Part shown: positions 44,033 to 56,166 of the stretch, piece by piece | Layout of the letters: every line of letters begins with the position of its first letter | How positions within the stretch are numbered: position 1 is the first letter of the stretch | Source of the DNA: Vicia villosa | Lineage: Eukaryota; Streptophyta; Magnoliopsida; Fabales; Fabaceae | Direction of reading: 5' to 3' | NCBI RefSeq assembly: GCF_029867415.1 | Contig: NC_081183.1 | Location: 33,562,655 to 33,626,654 of the forward strand | DNA length: 64,000 nucleotides | Program-made: the position numbers and the translations under genes | The notes under the pieces: generated by a model | The model's input: the letters and a program-made list of their open reading frames with translations, nothing else | What the model was told of the DNA's origin: nothing | Databases searched by the model: none

Positions 44033-45275
44033 TGGTGGACAAGTGACTAGAAGCACAAGAGATAGAGGGGATGAATTATGGTATTTAAAATTCGTGATTA
44101 ATTTAAAGTTTTTCTTACTTAATAAACAATTTGTTTTAGTATTTACAAAATCAAAGATAACATCAATGAAGGAAATAAAAACAATAATGTAAATTACATA
44201 ATTTAAAGAGATAGGGTTAAACAGATACTTTCGAGATTTATACATGTTTGTCCGATTCTCGGCCTAGTCTTGTCCATAAGAGATCTTCTCGCAAGTTCAC
44301 AAAAACTTGAACTATTACAAGTAATGCCCATGAACCTTTGATACAAGTGAATCGAGAGGTTTTACACTAGCTTATGCTTCCAACTAAAAGAGAGCTTTTT
44401 CTACAGGATAAGCTCACGAACCAAGTAAAGATTTTACTGACTAATCTCCATAATCAAACAGAACTTTTACCAAGCTAAATTCTATCAAACCGAAATTTTT
44501 CAATAGTTGATCTTAAGAACCAAACTCTATCCTTCAAGAATATCACACTCTTGAAATAATACACTGACACGACAATAATTCAACACTTTCCTCACAAGTA
44601 ATTTTCACTTACAAGGTACTAAGACAATCCATTGTCCGAATCAATGCATAATTGATTAGGCTAATCAATTATTGACCTTAAATAATCAATTATTCAAGTC
44701 ACAAATATAAGGTTTTGATATTTATCAATTACCAATCATTTAGAGATTGTTCTAATCAATTTTAGACTCAAGTTAGCCAAAATAATCAATTAGGTTATTG
44801 GTCTAATCGATTATTCAATAAGAAAAAGTCCTACAACCAATTAGACACCCCCTAATCAATTGGCTAGGCGCAAAAACATTTTTGGGTAATTTTATCAAAT
44901 AGAGAGAGACCTTAAAAATATTTTAGGTGTGTGTGTGGGTTTCTTTAGTATCTTAGGAGTTACTCTCCTACTTTCACAAGACTCGGGTCATTCAGACAGA
45001 TATGGCCAAATGAGCTTTAACACTTCATCTTTTTCACAATTATAAAACTTTTTAAGTTCGTTTGCAAGATTTACCAATCTTATAAGCACTTCATTGGAAT
45101 CTTGAATCTTCTACGTGACAAGACTTGAGATATCTTAAATTCAGTCACCACCATCAAAAATTTGGAAGCATATCATCACCGACTTCAAGAAGCATCAACA
45201 TAGTTGTCAGCTAAACCCCAAGAAGGTTACCAACATCAGTATCGTTAGTTTCATACCTATAAGCACATAGATTCA
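44033..45275 (-). repeat. 5' LTR of the decayed copia element, about 1243 bp
   Basis: Plus-strand ends TGGTGGACAAG and AGATTCA, which give TG...CA in sense. Contains several (A)ATCRATTA motifs and matches the 3' LTR at 37980-39047. Confidence 0.8.
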
Positions 45276-45439
45276 CAAAATTGACTTTGATAGAGAAATT
45301 ATCCATGTTAAACAATTGGTCTATATGACATCTACTTCTTTCAAGGGGTATATGTACTCTTCAATTGACGAGTTTACAAATATTAAATGTTTTGACATTA
45401 AATGTCGACCTCCTCACACACCTAGAGTCATACAAGTTG

Positions 45440-46145
45440 ATTGGTGCTTTCCTAATCATAATTGAATTAAATGCATTATGGATGGAACTTCAAGAGGAAA
45501 TCTTAAAATATCGATTTGTGGTGATATACTTTGGGATAATTTAGGAATATTCTTGAGAGCTTTCACAACTAAGATTGAAGATTGCACCTCCTTTAAAGTT
45601 GAATTACATGAAATATTTGCTATCAAATATGTTAACAAGAAATATTGGAGAAATCTTTGTCTTGAAATTAACTCAATGCATGCAAGTCATTTGCGCATTT
45701 TCTAATGTAAATATTGTTCTTGACATATTTTAATTAAATGGAAGAATATTTTGCACAATATATATTCTTTTATATTTAAAATATCAGCTTAAATGCATTT
45801 TTGGACCCTGTAAGTTAGCGAGTTTTTGATTTTCGTCCCTGTAATTTTTGTTTTGTTTGAGTCCATATATCTTACTTTTTGCTTGAGGTTTAGTCCATAA
45901 AGTCAAAATCCGCAGGAAAATCTGCAAGTTTCCTGCGGATTTTCCTGCGAAATTTTCTGCAGATTTTGATTTTAGGGACTAAAACGAACGCCAAAATGAA
46001 ATATAGGGACTTAAACAAAAAAAAACTTACAGGGATGAAAATAAAAAACCCGCTAACTTACAGAGACCAAAAGTGAATTTAAGCCTAAAATATCTCACAT
46101 TTTGAGATAGAGAAGTGCATGTACAAATAGATTAGGCAACGCGGG
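45440..46145 (+). pseudogene. LINE RNase H domain relic split by a MITE
   Basis: The frame at 45478-45705 reads MDGTSRGNLKISICGDIL, FTTKIEDCTSFKVELHEIF and YWRNLCLEINSMHASHL, the RNase H domain (RVT_3-like) found at the end of many plant LINE ORF2 proteins. After the MITE it continues FILKISHILR...RSACTNRLGN, matching the usual SHIxREGNxCADxLAN end. Core residues are partly lost. Confidence 0.8.
45786..46085. mobile_element. Fold-back MITE, Mutator-like, 300 bp
   Basis: Target duplication taaaatatc (9 bp) at 45777-45785 and 46086-46094, typical of Mutator-type transposition. The two halves are long imperfect inverted repeats (about 130-145 bp arms, e.g. CTGTAAGTTAGC left, GCTAACTTACAG right) around a CCTGCGGATTTTCCTGCG-rich centre. 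No coding capacity. Its removal restores the LINE RNase H reading. Confidence 0.88.
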
Positions 46146-46534
46146 TTTTTTTTTTTTTTTTTTTTTGATTTTGACATATTGTAAAATTGACTTTTTACTC
46201 TTACTTTTGAAAGATACGTTGGATATGTCAAACTATAATTTGTTTTATTAATATTTGATTGGTTAAGTTTTGTGTCCCCATCATTTTTATTTAATAATTT
46301 TTCTTAATTAAAAATATATAAAAAACAATATTTATTTCTTATTTATATTTTATATTTTATTTTAATTATTCTAATAAGCAATAATGTTTTGTTTTTATTA
46401 TTTTTATCTAGTTTGCGAGTTAGTGTTCATATCCTCTTTCAATCACATTTTCAAGAGATCGAACTGTAATTCTTTATCAAATCCAGCATCAATATCGATA
46501 AATCAACTATATTGTATGTTACTATAAATCCAAA

Positions 46535-46624
<90 letters not shown>

Positions 46625-48238
46625 CCTTTCTAACTTTCTTTAAATATCATTTTCTGATTAGTTAAACGGTTTCTGTTTCTATTCTATTTGTTTCTCACAC
46701 ACATTCCATGTAGGTATACCATCAAGCTCGACATAAACCTGTTTTAAATTAATTAATAAGAATAAGAACTACATCCAAATCCAACAATCATAACGTGAAA
46801 CATTACTCAATTATTTATGTGTTACTTGGCTACACGACTATGTGATGTTGCAATTCCAATTACTCAATCATAATATCATCATTGTTATGCTAATCAAACT
46901 ATAACTTATTTAGTCTTTTTTAACAAAACTAGTCTCTCATTTTTAAAACATGATAAATTTGATTTCCAATATTTTGATATAAAATCAAATATTTAGTTGA
47001 TAAAATTAAAAGTTTGTCAAAGAAACACAGAAGTTAAGAATTTAATGTAGGGTGACAACGGGTCAATTTGTCGGACATATTCATTTTATCTCTAATATTT
47101 CGAGTGAACAAAAATTTAGGTCCATACCCTCTTAAATATTCGTTTCGTTCCGTTTTATTTTTTAACTTTTTTTGCAAATGCAAGTATTAACAATTATTTT
47201 TTAAATATATTTTAACATCTAAGGATAATGAATTATTTACATCTCATTTCATTTCGATTTTTGCAGACTTTTAAACACAGATCTAAATCAATGGATATAT
47301 CCTTTGCATTCTCTATTTTATTTTATTTTATTTTATCTTATTTTATTTTATTTTTATATATACCTTATCTTGGTGACCAAAAGTAGTTGCCACCCACATC
47401 ATATATTTTTACCTATAAAATAAACAAATGTTGAGTTTTGTCTTCTGCCGACAATTTTAAAGTACATTTTTGTACAAGAAAGTAAAATATATGGTTAAGA
47501 TTTCATAATGAACCTAAGGTTCAAAAACTTTGTACTTTGATAAACCAATAAATAAGTAAGAAATGTAAGATTCTTTCACTTCTTTATTACACTATAAGAA
47601 TAACTTTTACCCTTTATTTATGACTCTTGGCTTAAGAGGACTTCATGTCCTAAATATTCATTGCACAACACTTATTGGGACCCATTCTAAATGATGCATG
47701 ATACTTCATTTATATACCATAGTTAAAAATAATCAAATGCATTGTCTTGTCTTTTATAATTGGCTTAATAACTTTTCTGCCTATATTTTTGAAAGGTGAG
47801 ATATTAAGATCTTGAATGTTGCTTCACAATTATGTTGTATGTGTAACATTATGGGAATTGTACCTTTGTGATGTTAGTTGTTGAAATTGCTTTGTCTATT
47901 GAGGTGATACTTACATACGGTGGTTAATTTGGTAGCATCAAGATAGCTTAGTTAATGATTAAAGTACCTTAATTCGTCCATTTTTAATGTGTGTGATTCT
48001 TTGTACAAAAAATTATGTTTCACCAAATGGGTAGTTTCTCTTGCTTATTCAATAAATAATGTTTCCAATGTCTAATTTAAGTTGCAATCTTATTTTGATA
48101 AAGCTTCACCCATTTTGTAGGAATTCAAATACTTAGGGGAAAAACTCATTTTATTATGAAGCCATTAAAGAGGGGTGTCGAACCAGTCTAATAGAAAACT
48201 GTTAATTGAACTGAACTAAATCGAAAATTACAAAAAAT
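46146..48238. other. AT-rich stretch without recognisable gene
   Basis: Contains a T run (46146-46166), a long (AT)n tract and a (TTTTA)n run near 47320-47358. No coding or known mobile sequence recognised. Confidence 0.6.
46542..46622. repeat. (AT)n microsatellite
   Basis: About 40 AT units, the longest simple repeat in the window. Confidence 0.95.
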
Positions 48239-48369
48239 TGTGTTTGATTCGAATGTTTTTTTTTTGTGTAAGCAAGATTTCATTAAAACGGAGAACTAAA
48301 TGTTCTCAATATCCGATTACACAGAAAACGGGAAAAACTCGCCAAAAAGAAATTACAAACCAATTAGAT

Positions 48370-51300
48370 TCACGATAGGAATAACAACGGATCCTTGTTA
48401 AACTCGTAAAAGCTACAAATGGGATGAGTAATTTCTCCAATAAAAGACCATTTCCATATCAAATCTTTAATCTTCCATATCGTATTATTCACATCCCAAC
48501 CTTCATTACGAAAACAAATCCCATTTCTAGTAATCCAAAGAATCCACATTGTAGCTAACTACACAACACCTAATTTACCCACTTTCACTTTTTTCTTTTT
48601 ATAAAAAGAATACCAATCCATGAAACACCTTTTGCACTCTTCTTCCATGACCCTCCAAGGCTTCCCAATCCAACAAGAAATATCCCTCCACACCACCTCC
48701 ACTACTTTACAACTCAAGAAGGAGTGTTCTCGGTTTTCCGGAACGATGCCACAAAAAACACACTTTAAATTATCTTGAGACAAAACTATACCTCTAACCA
48801 AAAGTAAATCCTTAAAAGGAAGCCTATTCACAAAAAACCTCCAACCAAAAGCTTTGATTTTAAAAGGAACATCCAACTTCCATATCAACGACAAAGCCTC
48901 ATTGAACTTCTCAAAAGGCCCACACGGAACACGCTTACTAACAAAATGCCTATAACAAGATGCCACGGAGAAGATACTGTCCACCGAGTACTTCCAACAA
49001 ACCTCATCCTTCCCTAACGAAAAAGGACCGAAACCCGCAATAGAATTCCGGAAAGAATCCCACTTCAATCTCAAAGAAAGGCTTGTAATTTGATTATCCC
49101 AAATGCCACAATTTCCCCATTCCCAATTGCCATTAAGCCACTCACCCATACCCGCCACGGACACATTTTTCAAACAAGAGGAAGAAAATAATTCTGGATA
49201 CTCCTCTTTCAAACTCTTATCATTCCTCCACTTAGCCTCCCAAAAAGGAGTAGTAAACCCATTACCCAATTTAAATACACAATGAGCGGAGAAAGGGTCA
49301 TCCCCGTCATTACCACCAATAGAAAGTAAATCTTTCCACCAAAAAGAAGAAGAAGAGGTTGAAGAAGAAAGAGAATAAATAGCAGAAGAGTGCAAAGAAG
49401 ACATACCTCCACAAAAGCTTTTCATGGAGACATCTCCGTAACAGGCTTTCAACAAATTATACCAAAGCGAGTTCTCTCCCTTAAGAATTCTCCACCTCCA
49501 TTTTCTAAGAAGAGCCAAATTAAAATCCGAGATATTCTTTATGGCAAGACCTCCATACTCAACCGGAAGATAAGCCTTCCTCCAACTAACCCAATGAATA
49601 CGCCTTTTGTTGTCCTCCACCGCCCCTCCCCAAAGAAAGTTACTTTGCAAACTAGAGATCTCCTTCACAACCCTTAAAGGCATCTTGTAAAATGACATGG
49701 TGAAAATGGCAAGAGATCCAAGAATAGATCTCAAGAGAGTTATTCGACCCCCCAAACTAAGAAAACGGTTCTTCCAACCCACGAGACGCTTCTTCATCTT
49801 AGATAAAAGTGGTAACCAAGAGGCATCTTTCCTTGGATTTCACCCAATATTAATTCCAAGAAAAAGAAACGAATCATCCTCGATTTTGCAAGAAAGAACA
49901 TAAGCGGCGGCTTCTAAAAAGTTTCTCGTCACATTTAACCCGATCAACTTACTTTTATGGTAATTGATCCCAAGGCCCGAAACCATCTCAAAAGCCTTCA
50001 AAACCACTTTAATAGCCCACACTTGATTCCAACTTCCTTCACCTACTATCAATGTATCATCCGCGAATTGGAGAATATCTACACCGCAATTCCCGTTAAT
50101 ATCCACTCCTTTGAAAACACCATTTGCAACCGACTTCCGAACAAGACCCGTAAGACCTTCGGCGATAATAACAAAAAGAAAAGGAGATAAAGGATCACCT
50201 TGTCTTAATACTTTATCAACACTAAATTCCTTCGTCGGACATCCATTAACCAAAACGGACATGTTACTATGAAATACCAACCTTTCCATCCACCTCCGCC
50301 ACTTATCACCGAACCCCATTCTTTTTAACATATATCTAAGAAAATTCCAAGAAACTTTGTCATAAGCCTTCTCGAAATCAACCTTAAATAAAAGACAACC
50401 TCTACCTTCTTTCTTCGCAAAATCCACCACCTCATTAGCAATCAACACCCCATCAAGAAGAAGCCTATTCGGAACGAAAGTACTTTGACACGAAGAAATA
50501 ATGGAATGAAGAACCTTTTTCAATCTACCCGCCAAAATCTTTGATACCAACTTGTACATACATCCCACCAAACATATGGGCCTATAGTCATCCAAGGAGA
50601 CCGGACTAGGGGACTTAGGAACCAAAGACAAAAAGGAAGAAGTTACCACCTTAGAGATAAAACCACCGGAATGAAAATAATTAAGGTAATTTAAAAAATC
50701 CTCCTTGATGAAACTCCAACACTTCTTTATAAACAAAAAGGAGAATCCATCCGGTTCTGGGCTCTTAGAAACACCACAACCATCAATAGCTTCTTTAATT
50801 TCCTCCTCTTGAAATGGCCTTTCAAGAAAAATAACATCATTAGGCGTAATGCTATTAAAATGAATACCGTCCAAGCGAATTCTATCCGAATCTTCTTCCA
50901 AAAATTTATTGGAAAAGTGCTTCCAAACTTCCTCCCTCACATCCTCAACCTTCTCCACCAACCCTCCTTGTGTAACAATCGGACCTAAGTGATTTAATCT
51001 TCTTCTTTCTTTAACCACTTTGTGAAAAAACCTACTATTCGAGTCACCATCATTTAACCACTTAAGTCTTGATTTTTGACTAGCATATTCTCCTTAATCC
51101 TCAAATTCAACCAAAATCTCTTGTTGGCTTCTTTCCTACCCAAGAGAGACTCCCCAAGCATTTCCTCCATCGCATCTTCCAACCTAGAATCCCCCTCATG
51201 AATTTCTCTTACACCCTCTTCCACTTCCAACTCAATTCTACCAAACACCGTCTTGTTCCACCACTTTAGCCTCTCTTTAATCCGGGTAAGTTTTTCTTTT

Positions 51301-52123
51301 AGAACATAATCCCCTCTCCCTTCCACAACCATATCCTTCCATTCTTTTTCAAGAAAAGGAAGAAACGAATCAAAAGTAAACCATTCATGGTTGAATTTAA
51401 AAGGTTTAGGACCCCAATTAAATTTGTCCACCACTAACCACACCGGGCAATGGTCCGAAATATCTCGATTTCCAACTAATTGGCCAACAACTCCCCAACT
51501 ATTAACAATATTATCCGACACTAGGAAACGATCAATCCTACTCATGGACCTACCATCTCCATTATACCACGTAAATTTTTTTCCTTTACAAGGCACATCC
51601 ACCAAACCACTATTTTCAATGAACTTTGCAAAGAGCTCCGAACCCGACTCCACCTCCCTAATCGACCTTCCTTTCTTTTCAATAGAGTTTTTTGACGCGT
51701 TAAAATCACCACCAAAAATCCATTCACCATCCGAAAAAAAACTTTTCAATTTTAACAAAATGTCCCATAAATCTTTCTTCTTTTGTAGAACACAAGAAGA
51801 ATATATATTCACAATATAGTAAATTTTTTCCTTCCACACCACCTTAATACCTAAGAAGCCCTCTCCTTTAAAGCTATGAAGAACCTCCACCTTATCTTTC
51901 CTCCAAAGAGTTATAATCCCTCCCGACCTTCCAATCGAATTCAAAAAAGAATACCCCACCTCCGTGTTACTCCACAAGCCATAAGCAATAAAATCCTCCA
52001 TAATAGAAATCTTCGTTTCTTGAATCAAAAAAATATCCGCTTCGCCCTTCTTAACAGTAGAGATAATCCTTCTCCTCTTAAGAGCATTCCCTCCCCCCTA
52101 ATATTAAAAGTTCCAATAATCAT
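48370..52123 (-). pseudogene. LINE ORF2: endonuclease, reverse transcriptase, zf-RVT
   Basis: ATG at 52123 overlaps the ORF1 stop as ATGA. Endonuclease starts MIIGTFNIRG, is frameshifted at the C6/G6 run 52093-52098, and continues IQETKI, GGDFNASK, SRIDRFLVS, NRDISDHCPVW. A second frameshift near 51090 precedes the typical SRLKWLNDGDSNSRFFH. RT (49840-51018): YRPICLVGCMYKLVSKILA, LLFKVDFEKAYDKVSW, LQFADDTLIVG. TGA at 49842-49840 interrupts the frame, then the C-terminus with WRFFVNRLPFKDLL and CVFCG...HSFLSC (zf-RVT). TAG at 48561-48559 replaces Trp; the natural stop is at 48372-48370. Lesions are few, so insertion is fairly recent. Confidence 0.92.
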
Positions 52124-54162
52124 AAAGACGGTGTAGAAATCTCCTTCCTTGGTACCACAACCGAGTGCTCATCCACTTCCAATTCCCCCTTATTCTTGTT
52201 GATATTGAGCCGATCTTTCAAATTAGACATTCCCAAACCTTCAAAAGTCGACCGCATTTTGACCTCCACGTATTTATTAACAATCTCCCACTGTTTTGAA
52301 TTATTAAACCCAATCAAGTCATTCTCCGAAAGGTTCTCATAACAAATCCCCTCACAACCACTATGGTAAAAACCCGACACCAAATGAGAATCTTCTACCG
52401 ATACCGAAGAACCGCCTCCCCTAATCTTCTTAGTAAAATCCCCTGAAACTTTCCTCTTAATCTTATTTTTGAAACTTTTCTTTCTTTTCAGACAACCACC
52501 AGCCCCTAATTCCATCAGATTTCTAAACTTCACAATTTTAGGACATAAAGCTTTTTTCTTAGAAACCACTCCAGAAAGGCCAGCTTCCAGAAAACAGCCC
52601 TTGTTTCCTCCAGCCATCCGAACTCCCTTTACTCTAACCGCCTTCTCAATAATAGATGCAACAGCTACACCCTCTGCCTCCCCACCTACAACCGACATCT
52701 TACTCTTCTCCTCCTTCCTGTTAACATCAACGGCCAGGTTAACAAGCTCCGCATCCAACGATTCTTTTCCAACTGACCTCACCGCCTCGTCAAAACAATC
52801 GACAGAGGCACCAACAGCGGAATTCGGAACAAAAGAGCCAGGAGACTCACCCGCTTGGACCTGCACAAAATTCACAGCGGAAGAGACATCCTCACAGCCT
52901 AAAACAACGCCTTGAGGCTGGACTGAAATCGAAGCAGCAGCCTTAACCGCACTCGAAAAGGCTTCTATGCTATCGATAGATTCGTCTTCAAATCCTAAAA
53001 TCTCTTCAGAACCAAGATCCCCAGAGCTAACCGAGTCTGAAGATTTAGATAAGCAAGAGAGGGATTTAAGATTACCTGAGCAGTAACATTTGTGCGAAGT
53101 TTCAATCTGAATCTCCAAAGAAAATTTGCAGCCGTCAATCAATACCTCCAAGACTTTCGGAATAGACACTCCAATAACAACTTTCATCTTAATTCTAGCC
53201 ATAGCCATCGACGTGCGATCCGCCGTACCTGCATCAACGCATATCAACGAGCCCCACAAATTCGCCAGAAAATTGAAGAAGTCAGAATTCCAAGCCACTT
53301 CCGGAATGCCCCAAAAACGCAGCCACACAGTTCTGTAAGTATCAACCACATCCTTCTTCCACGCAGAGATTTTCGTAAACCAGTCCTGCCACCACTCTTC
53401 CCCCTCATTCGAAAATTCTGCCAGAGAGCCTACCTCTGTCTCTTCCAACAAACACATAGATGCCCCTAAAGGAATCACCCTAATCGCGAAAAAGCCTACT
53501 CTCTCAATCCGACTTTGAATTCCATCAGCCGACCCTGGAATCCGAAGAATACCCACCAACGAGTTTGAAAGCCTTTCTCTGTCTACATCCTTTGAAAAGA
53601 AAACCAAAGGAGGCTTCTGTTTCTCCACAGTCAGAACATCCTTCGACTTCTCAGCCACCACTTCCACAAAGGAACGTGCATCCCTCCGCCCCGACTCCGA
53701 CGCCCTGCAAGGATTCTGCACTGTCTGACCCTGCCCACCAAAATTGTTAGGCAGAAAACCATCCCTATTCGCAATCCTGCGATGAGCGGACAATGATATT
53801 CTTGCAAATCTAGGAACATTAGCATGAATTTTAACACCATCGAAAATAACGTTATCAACTTTCACCGCCAGCAAGCGCACATCAGAAACTTCAGCAAATC
53901 TCGCAAAACCAAATCGTTTCCCTACTTTGTTCCTCCTAGGAGAAATTGCAACTTCAGAGATCTCCCCAATACACCCGAATACCTGAAACAAATCCCTAGC
54001 CTCGCACCTGTCCGGGAAATGAGAAACGAAAATCGTCTCTAATTTAGCTCCCTCCTTCCATTTTCCCTTTCAGAAGACATCCCATTTTGGAACCCACGCT
54101 CTAAAATGTTTTCTTTTCACAGCGTTCCATCTCCCCTCAACCCCAGCGACAAGTCCAGCCAT
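52120..54162 (-). pseudogene. LINE ORF1 (RRM + DUF4283), one nonsense codon
   Basis: Frame starts MAGLVAGVEGRWNAVKRK (ATG at 54162-54160). A single TGA at 54072-54070 (codon 31) precedes KGKWKEGAKLETIFVSHFP. The RRM follows: IFVSHFP as RNP2, KRFGFARF as RNP1. A DUF4283 region lies around LVGILRIPGSADGI...TVWLRFWGIPEVAW...MARIKMKV. A Cys-containing CYCSG follows, then a long acidic/Ser-rich C-terminal part. About 680 codons. ORF1 proteins bind LINE RNA. The rest of the frame (from 53991) is open. Confidence 0.88.
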
Positions 54163-54432
54163 GGTTAAGCGACTCCGACAAAAATCCGATAAAGAACCCT
54201 AACCAAAGGTCTCAAAATAATCCCCTCAACAAGGTCCCTGTTCCTAAGAACATGAATTTAAACCGAAGACGAAGGAGTTATGAGAACCTTGAGTAAAGCC
54301 TCACCGAATCCTACCAGGTCGAACCAGAACGCAGAGAAGAAACGCCGCAAATCTCCATGTACGGAGAGCAGTCCATGATGTCCTCTTTCATTTATCTAAT
54401 ATTTATGCTATATATGTGTTTGATTCGAATGT

Positions 54433-54695
54433 GTTTGAGTTATATTTTAACAAAACTATGTAATTCGATTTGTGGTTTGTATTTTGTGAACCGAATCAAA
54501 TCGAATACACCATGTTAATATATTTGATATATTTTTAAAAATGGCTTTGATCCCACAATTAAATGAGGGACTTTCTAAAATTGAATCAAATTAGTAGGTG
54601 TGTTTGAAAATAAAATAGTATGTTTTTAAATCTTGTTCATTCTTTTAAAATATTTTCATTTGTTTTGAGGTATTAACATCTTTGATTACGATATG
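54433..54695. other. AT-rich stretch without recognisable gene
   Basis: Flank of the LINE insertion, continuous in style with 48166-48238. Contains AATCGAAT/ATTCGATT motifs. Nothing else seen. Confidence 0.6.
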
Positions 54696-54739
54696 CACGA
54701 AGCTCTAATGAAGGATACTTGAATATCATGATTTTATAT

Positions 54740-55610
54740 GAATAGTTTGGTATTGATGCGGATGACATTGTGTTTGGAGGGATGTCAGACCTGATGGTTC
54801 AACATTTTGTTAAGCAAATGCAATATGAATTTGAGATGAGTCTTGTTGGTGAATTAACCTATTTTCTTGGACTTCAAGTAAAACAGATGGATGATTCTAT
54901 TTTCATCTCTCAAAGTAAGTATGCCAAGAATATAGTGAAGAAGTTTGGTATGGAGAATGCTAGTCACGAGGGGACACCTGCACCCACTTATTTGAAGTTA
55001 TCTAAAGATGAAAAAGGTGTTGTAAGCGTTTGTGCAAGATATCAAGCTGAGCCTAAAATGAGTCACATTAATCAAGTGAAGATGATTCTCAAGTAATTCA
55101 ATGGTACTAGTGACTATGGCATGTTATATTCTCATATATAGCTTTGATTCCATGCTTGTAGGATATTGTGATGCAGATTGGGCACATAGTGCTGATGATA
55201 GGAAGAGCACTTCAGGAGGTTGTTTCTTCTTAGGAAATAATTGTATATCTCGGTTCAGCAAGAAGAAAAAAATGGTGTCCCTATCCACTGTTGAGGCTGA
55301 GTATATTATAGTAGAAAGTAGTAACTCTTAACTGACTTGGATGAAGTAGATGTTAAAAGAGTATAATGTCAAGCAAGATGTTATGACATTATTCTGTGAC
55401 AATTTGAGTGCTATCAACATTTTTAAAATTCCCATTCAGCATAGCAGAACTAAGCACATTGACATCCGTCATCATTTTATCAAGGACCTAGTTGAAGACA
55501 AAATTGTTACTCTGGAGCATGTGGCCATTGAGAAGCAACTGGCTGATATTTTTCACCAAAGCATTGGATGCAAACCAATTTGAAAAATTAAGGGGTGAAC
55601 TAGGGATCTG
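54740..55610 (+). pseudogene. SIRE-like copia RT/RNase H remnant
   Basis: Begins at the RT active site, which reads IDADDIVFGG instead of YVDDIIFGG. Continues GELTYFLGLQVKQMDDSIF, YAKNIVKKFGMENASHEGTP. About 30 residues (the SLYRSMIGSLLYL region) are deleted before VCARYQAEPKMSH. RNase H: MLVGYCDADWAHSADDRKST, LSTVEAEYI, then SAINIFKIPIQHSRTKHIDI and QLADIF. A stop near 55330 and frameshifts near 55096 and 55578 break it; NQFEKLRGELGIC follows in another frame. Confidence 0.9.
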
Positions 55611-56166
55611 CATTCTTGAGGGATAATAGTTTGTTGATATTACAGAAGGAGAATAGGAAGAAGGGGATGCTGTTATTGAGCTATCACTAGCTGTTGTCTA
55701 AATTATGGCTAAAAAGGGGGAGAAATAACGTGTTTGGTTTGATGTGTGTTTGTGGACCTGTCCTTGAGGAGGAGTTTTGACCATGTGTGATAGGGGGATG
55801 ATATTCAAGGGGAGGATTATGCTGGTGTGTTGAGAGTTTATATTTCTCTTTACTGTGTGAGTATTGGTGTAGCTATGATGTGGTTGTTGTTGCTGTGATG
55901 CCATACAAAATGTCACGACATCTGATATCTGAAGGAATTATGGAGTGTGAGATTTAATTTCTCTCTATGTGATTGTTTGTGTGCGAGACTGGGTCTTTCT
56001 GTAGTTTTACAGTGTGTGCCTCTAATATGTTTGTGCTAATATACCAAGTATGCATGAGATATATGTATCTTGTGTTTTGTAGTTGTTTGTTGTTGTTTTT
56101 AATTCCTTATCTCCAACTTCATTATGCAAAGGTTGTTTTAGCCAAAATTTGCCAAAGGGGGGAGAT

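Larger units (their letters stand above)
37980..45275 (-). mobile_element. Decayed Maximus/SIRE-like Ty1/copia element with nested Tat/Ogre fragments
   Basis: 5' LTR 44033-45275, primer-like site 44018-44030, gag and protease relics 42020-43990, RT/RNase H relic 39560-40140, 3' LTR about 37980-39047, all on the minus strand. The LTRs align over about 1 kb but are visibly diverged, so the insertion is old. The stretch before the 3' LTR (AAAGGGGGATAAGTATAC on the minus strand, near 39200) matches AAAGGGGGACAAGTATAC at 58523, so the 58.5 kb element is the same family. Integrase and most of RT are missing where Tat/Ogre pieces (40200-41990) lie. Confidence 0.8.
48256..54414 (-). mobile_element. 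Full-length L1-type LINE, about 6.2 kb, mutated
   Basis: Flanked by a 17-18 bp duplication TGTGTTTGATTCGAATG at 48239-48255 and 54415-54431. The left side starts with a T run (48256-48264), the poly(A) tail of a minus-strand insertion. ORF1 (RRM, DUF4283) and ORF2 (endonuclease, RT, zinc-binding C-terminus) are both present. Long target duplication and tail show target-primed reverse transcription. ORF2 has at least two frameshifts and two stops, and ORF1 one stop. Confidence 0.95.
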
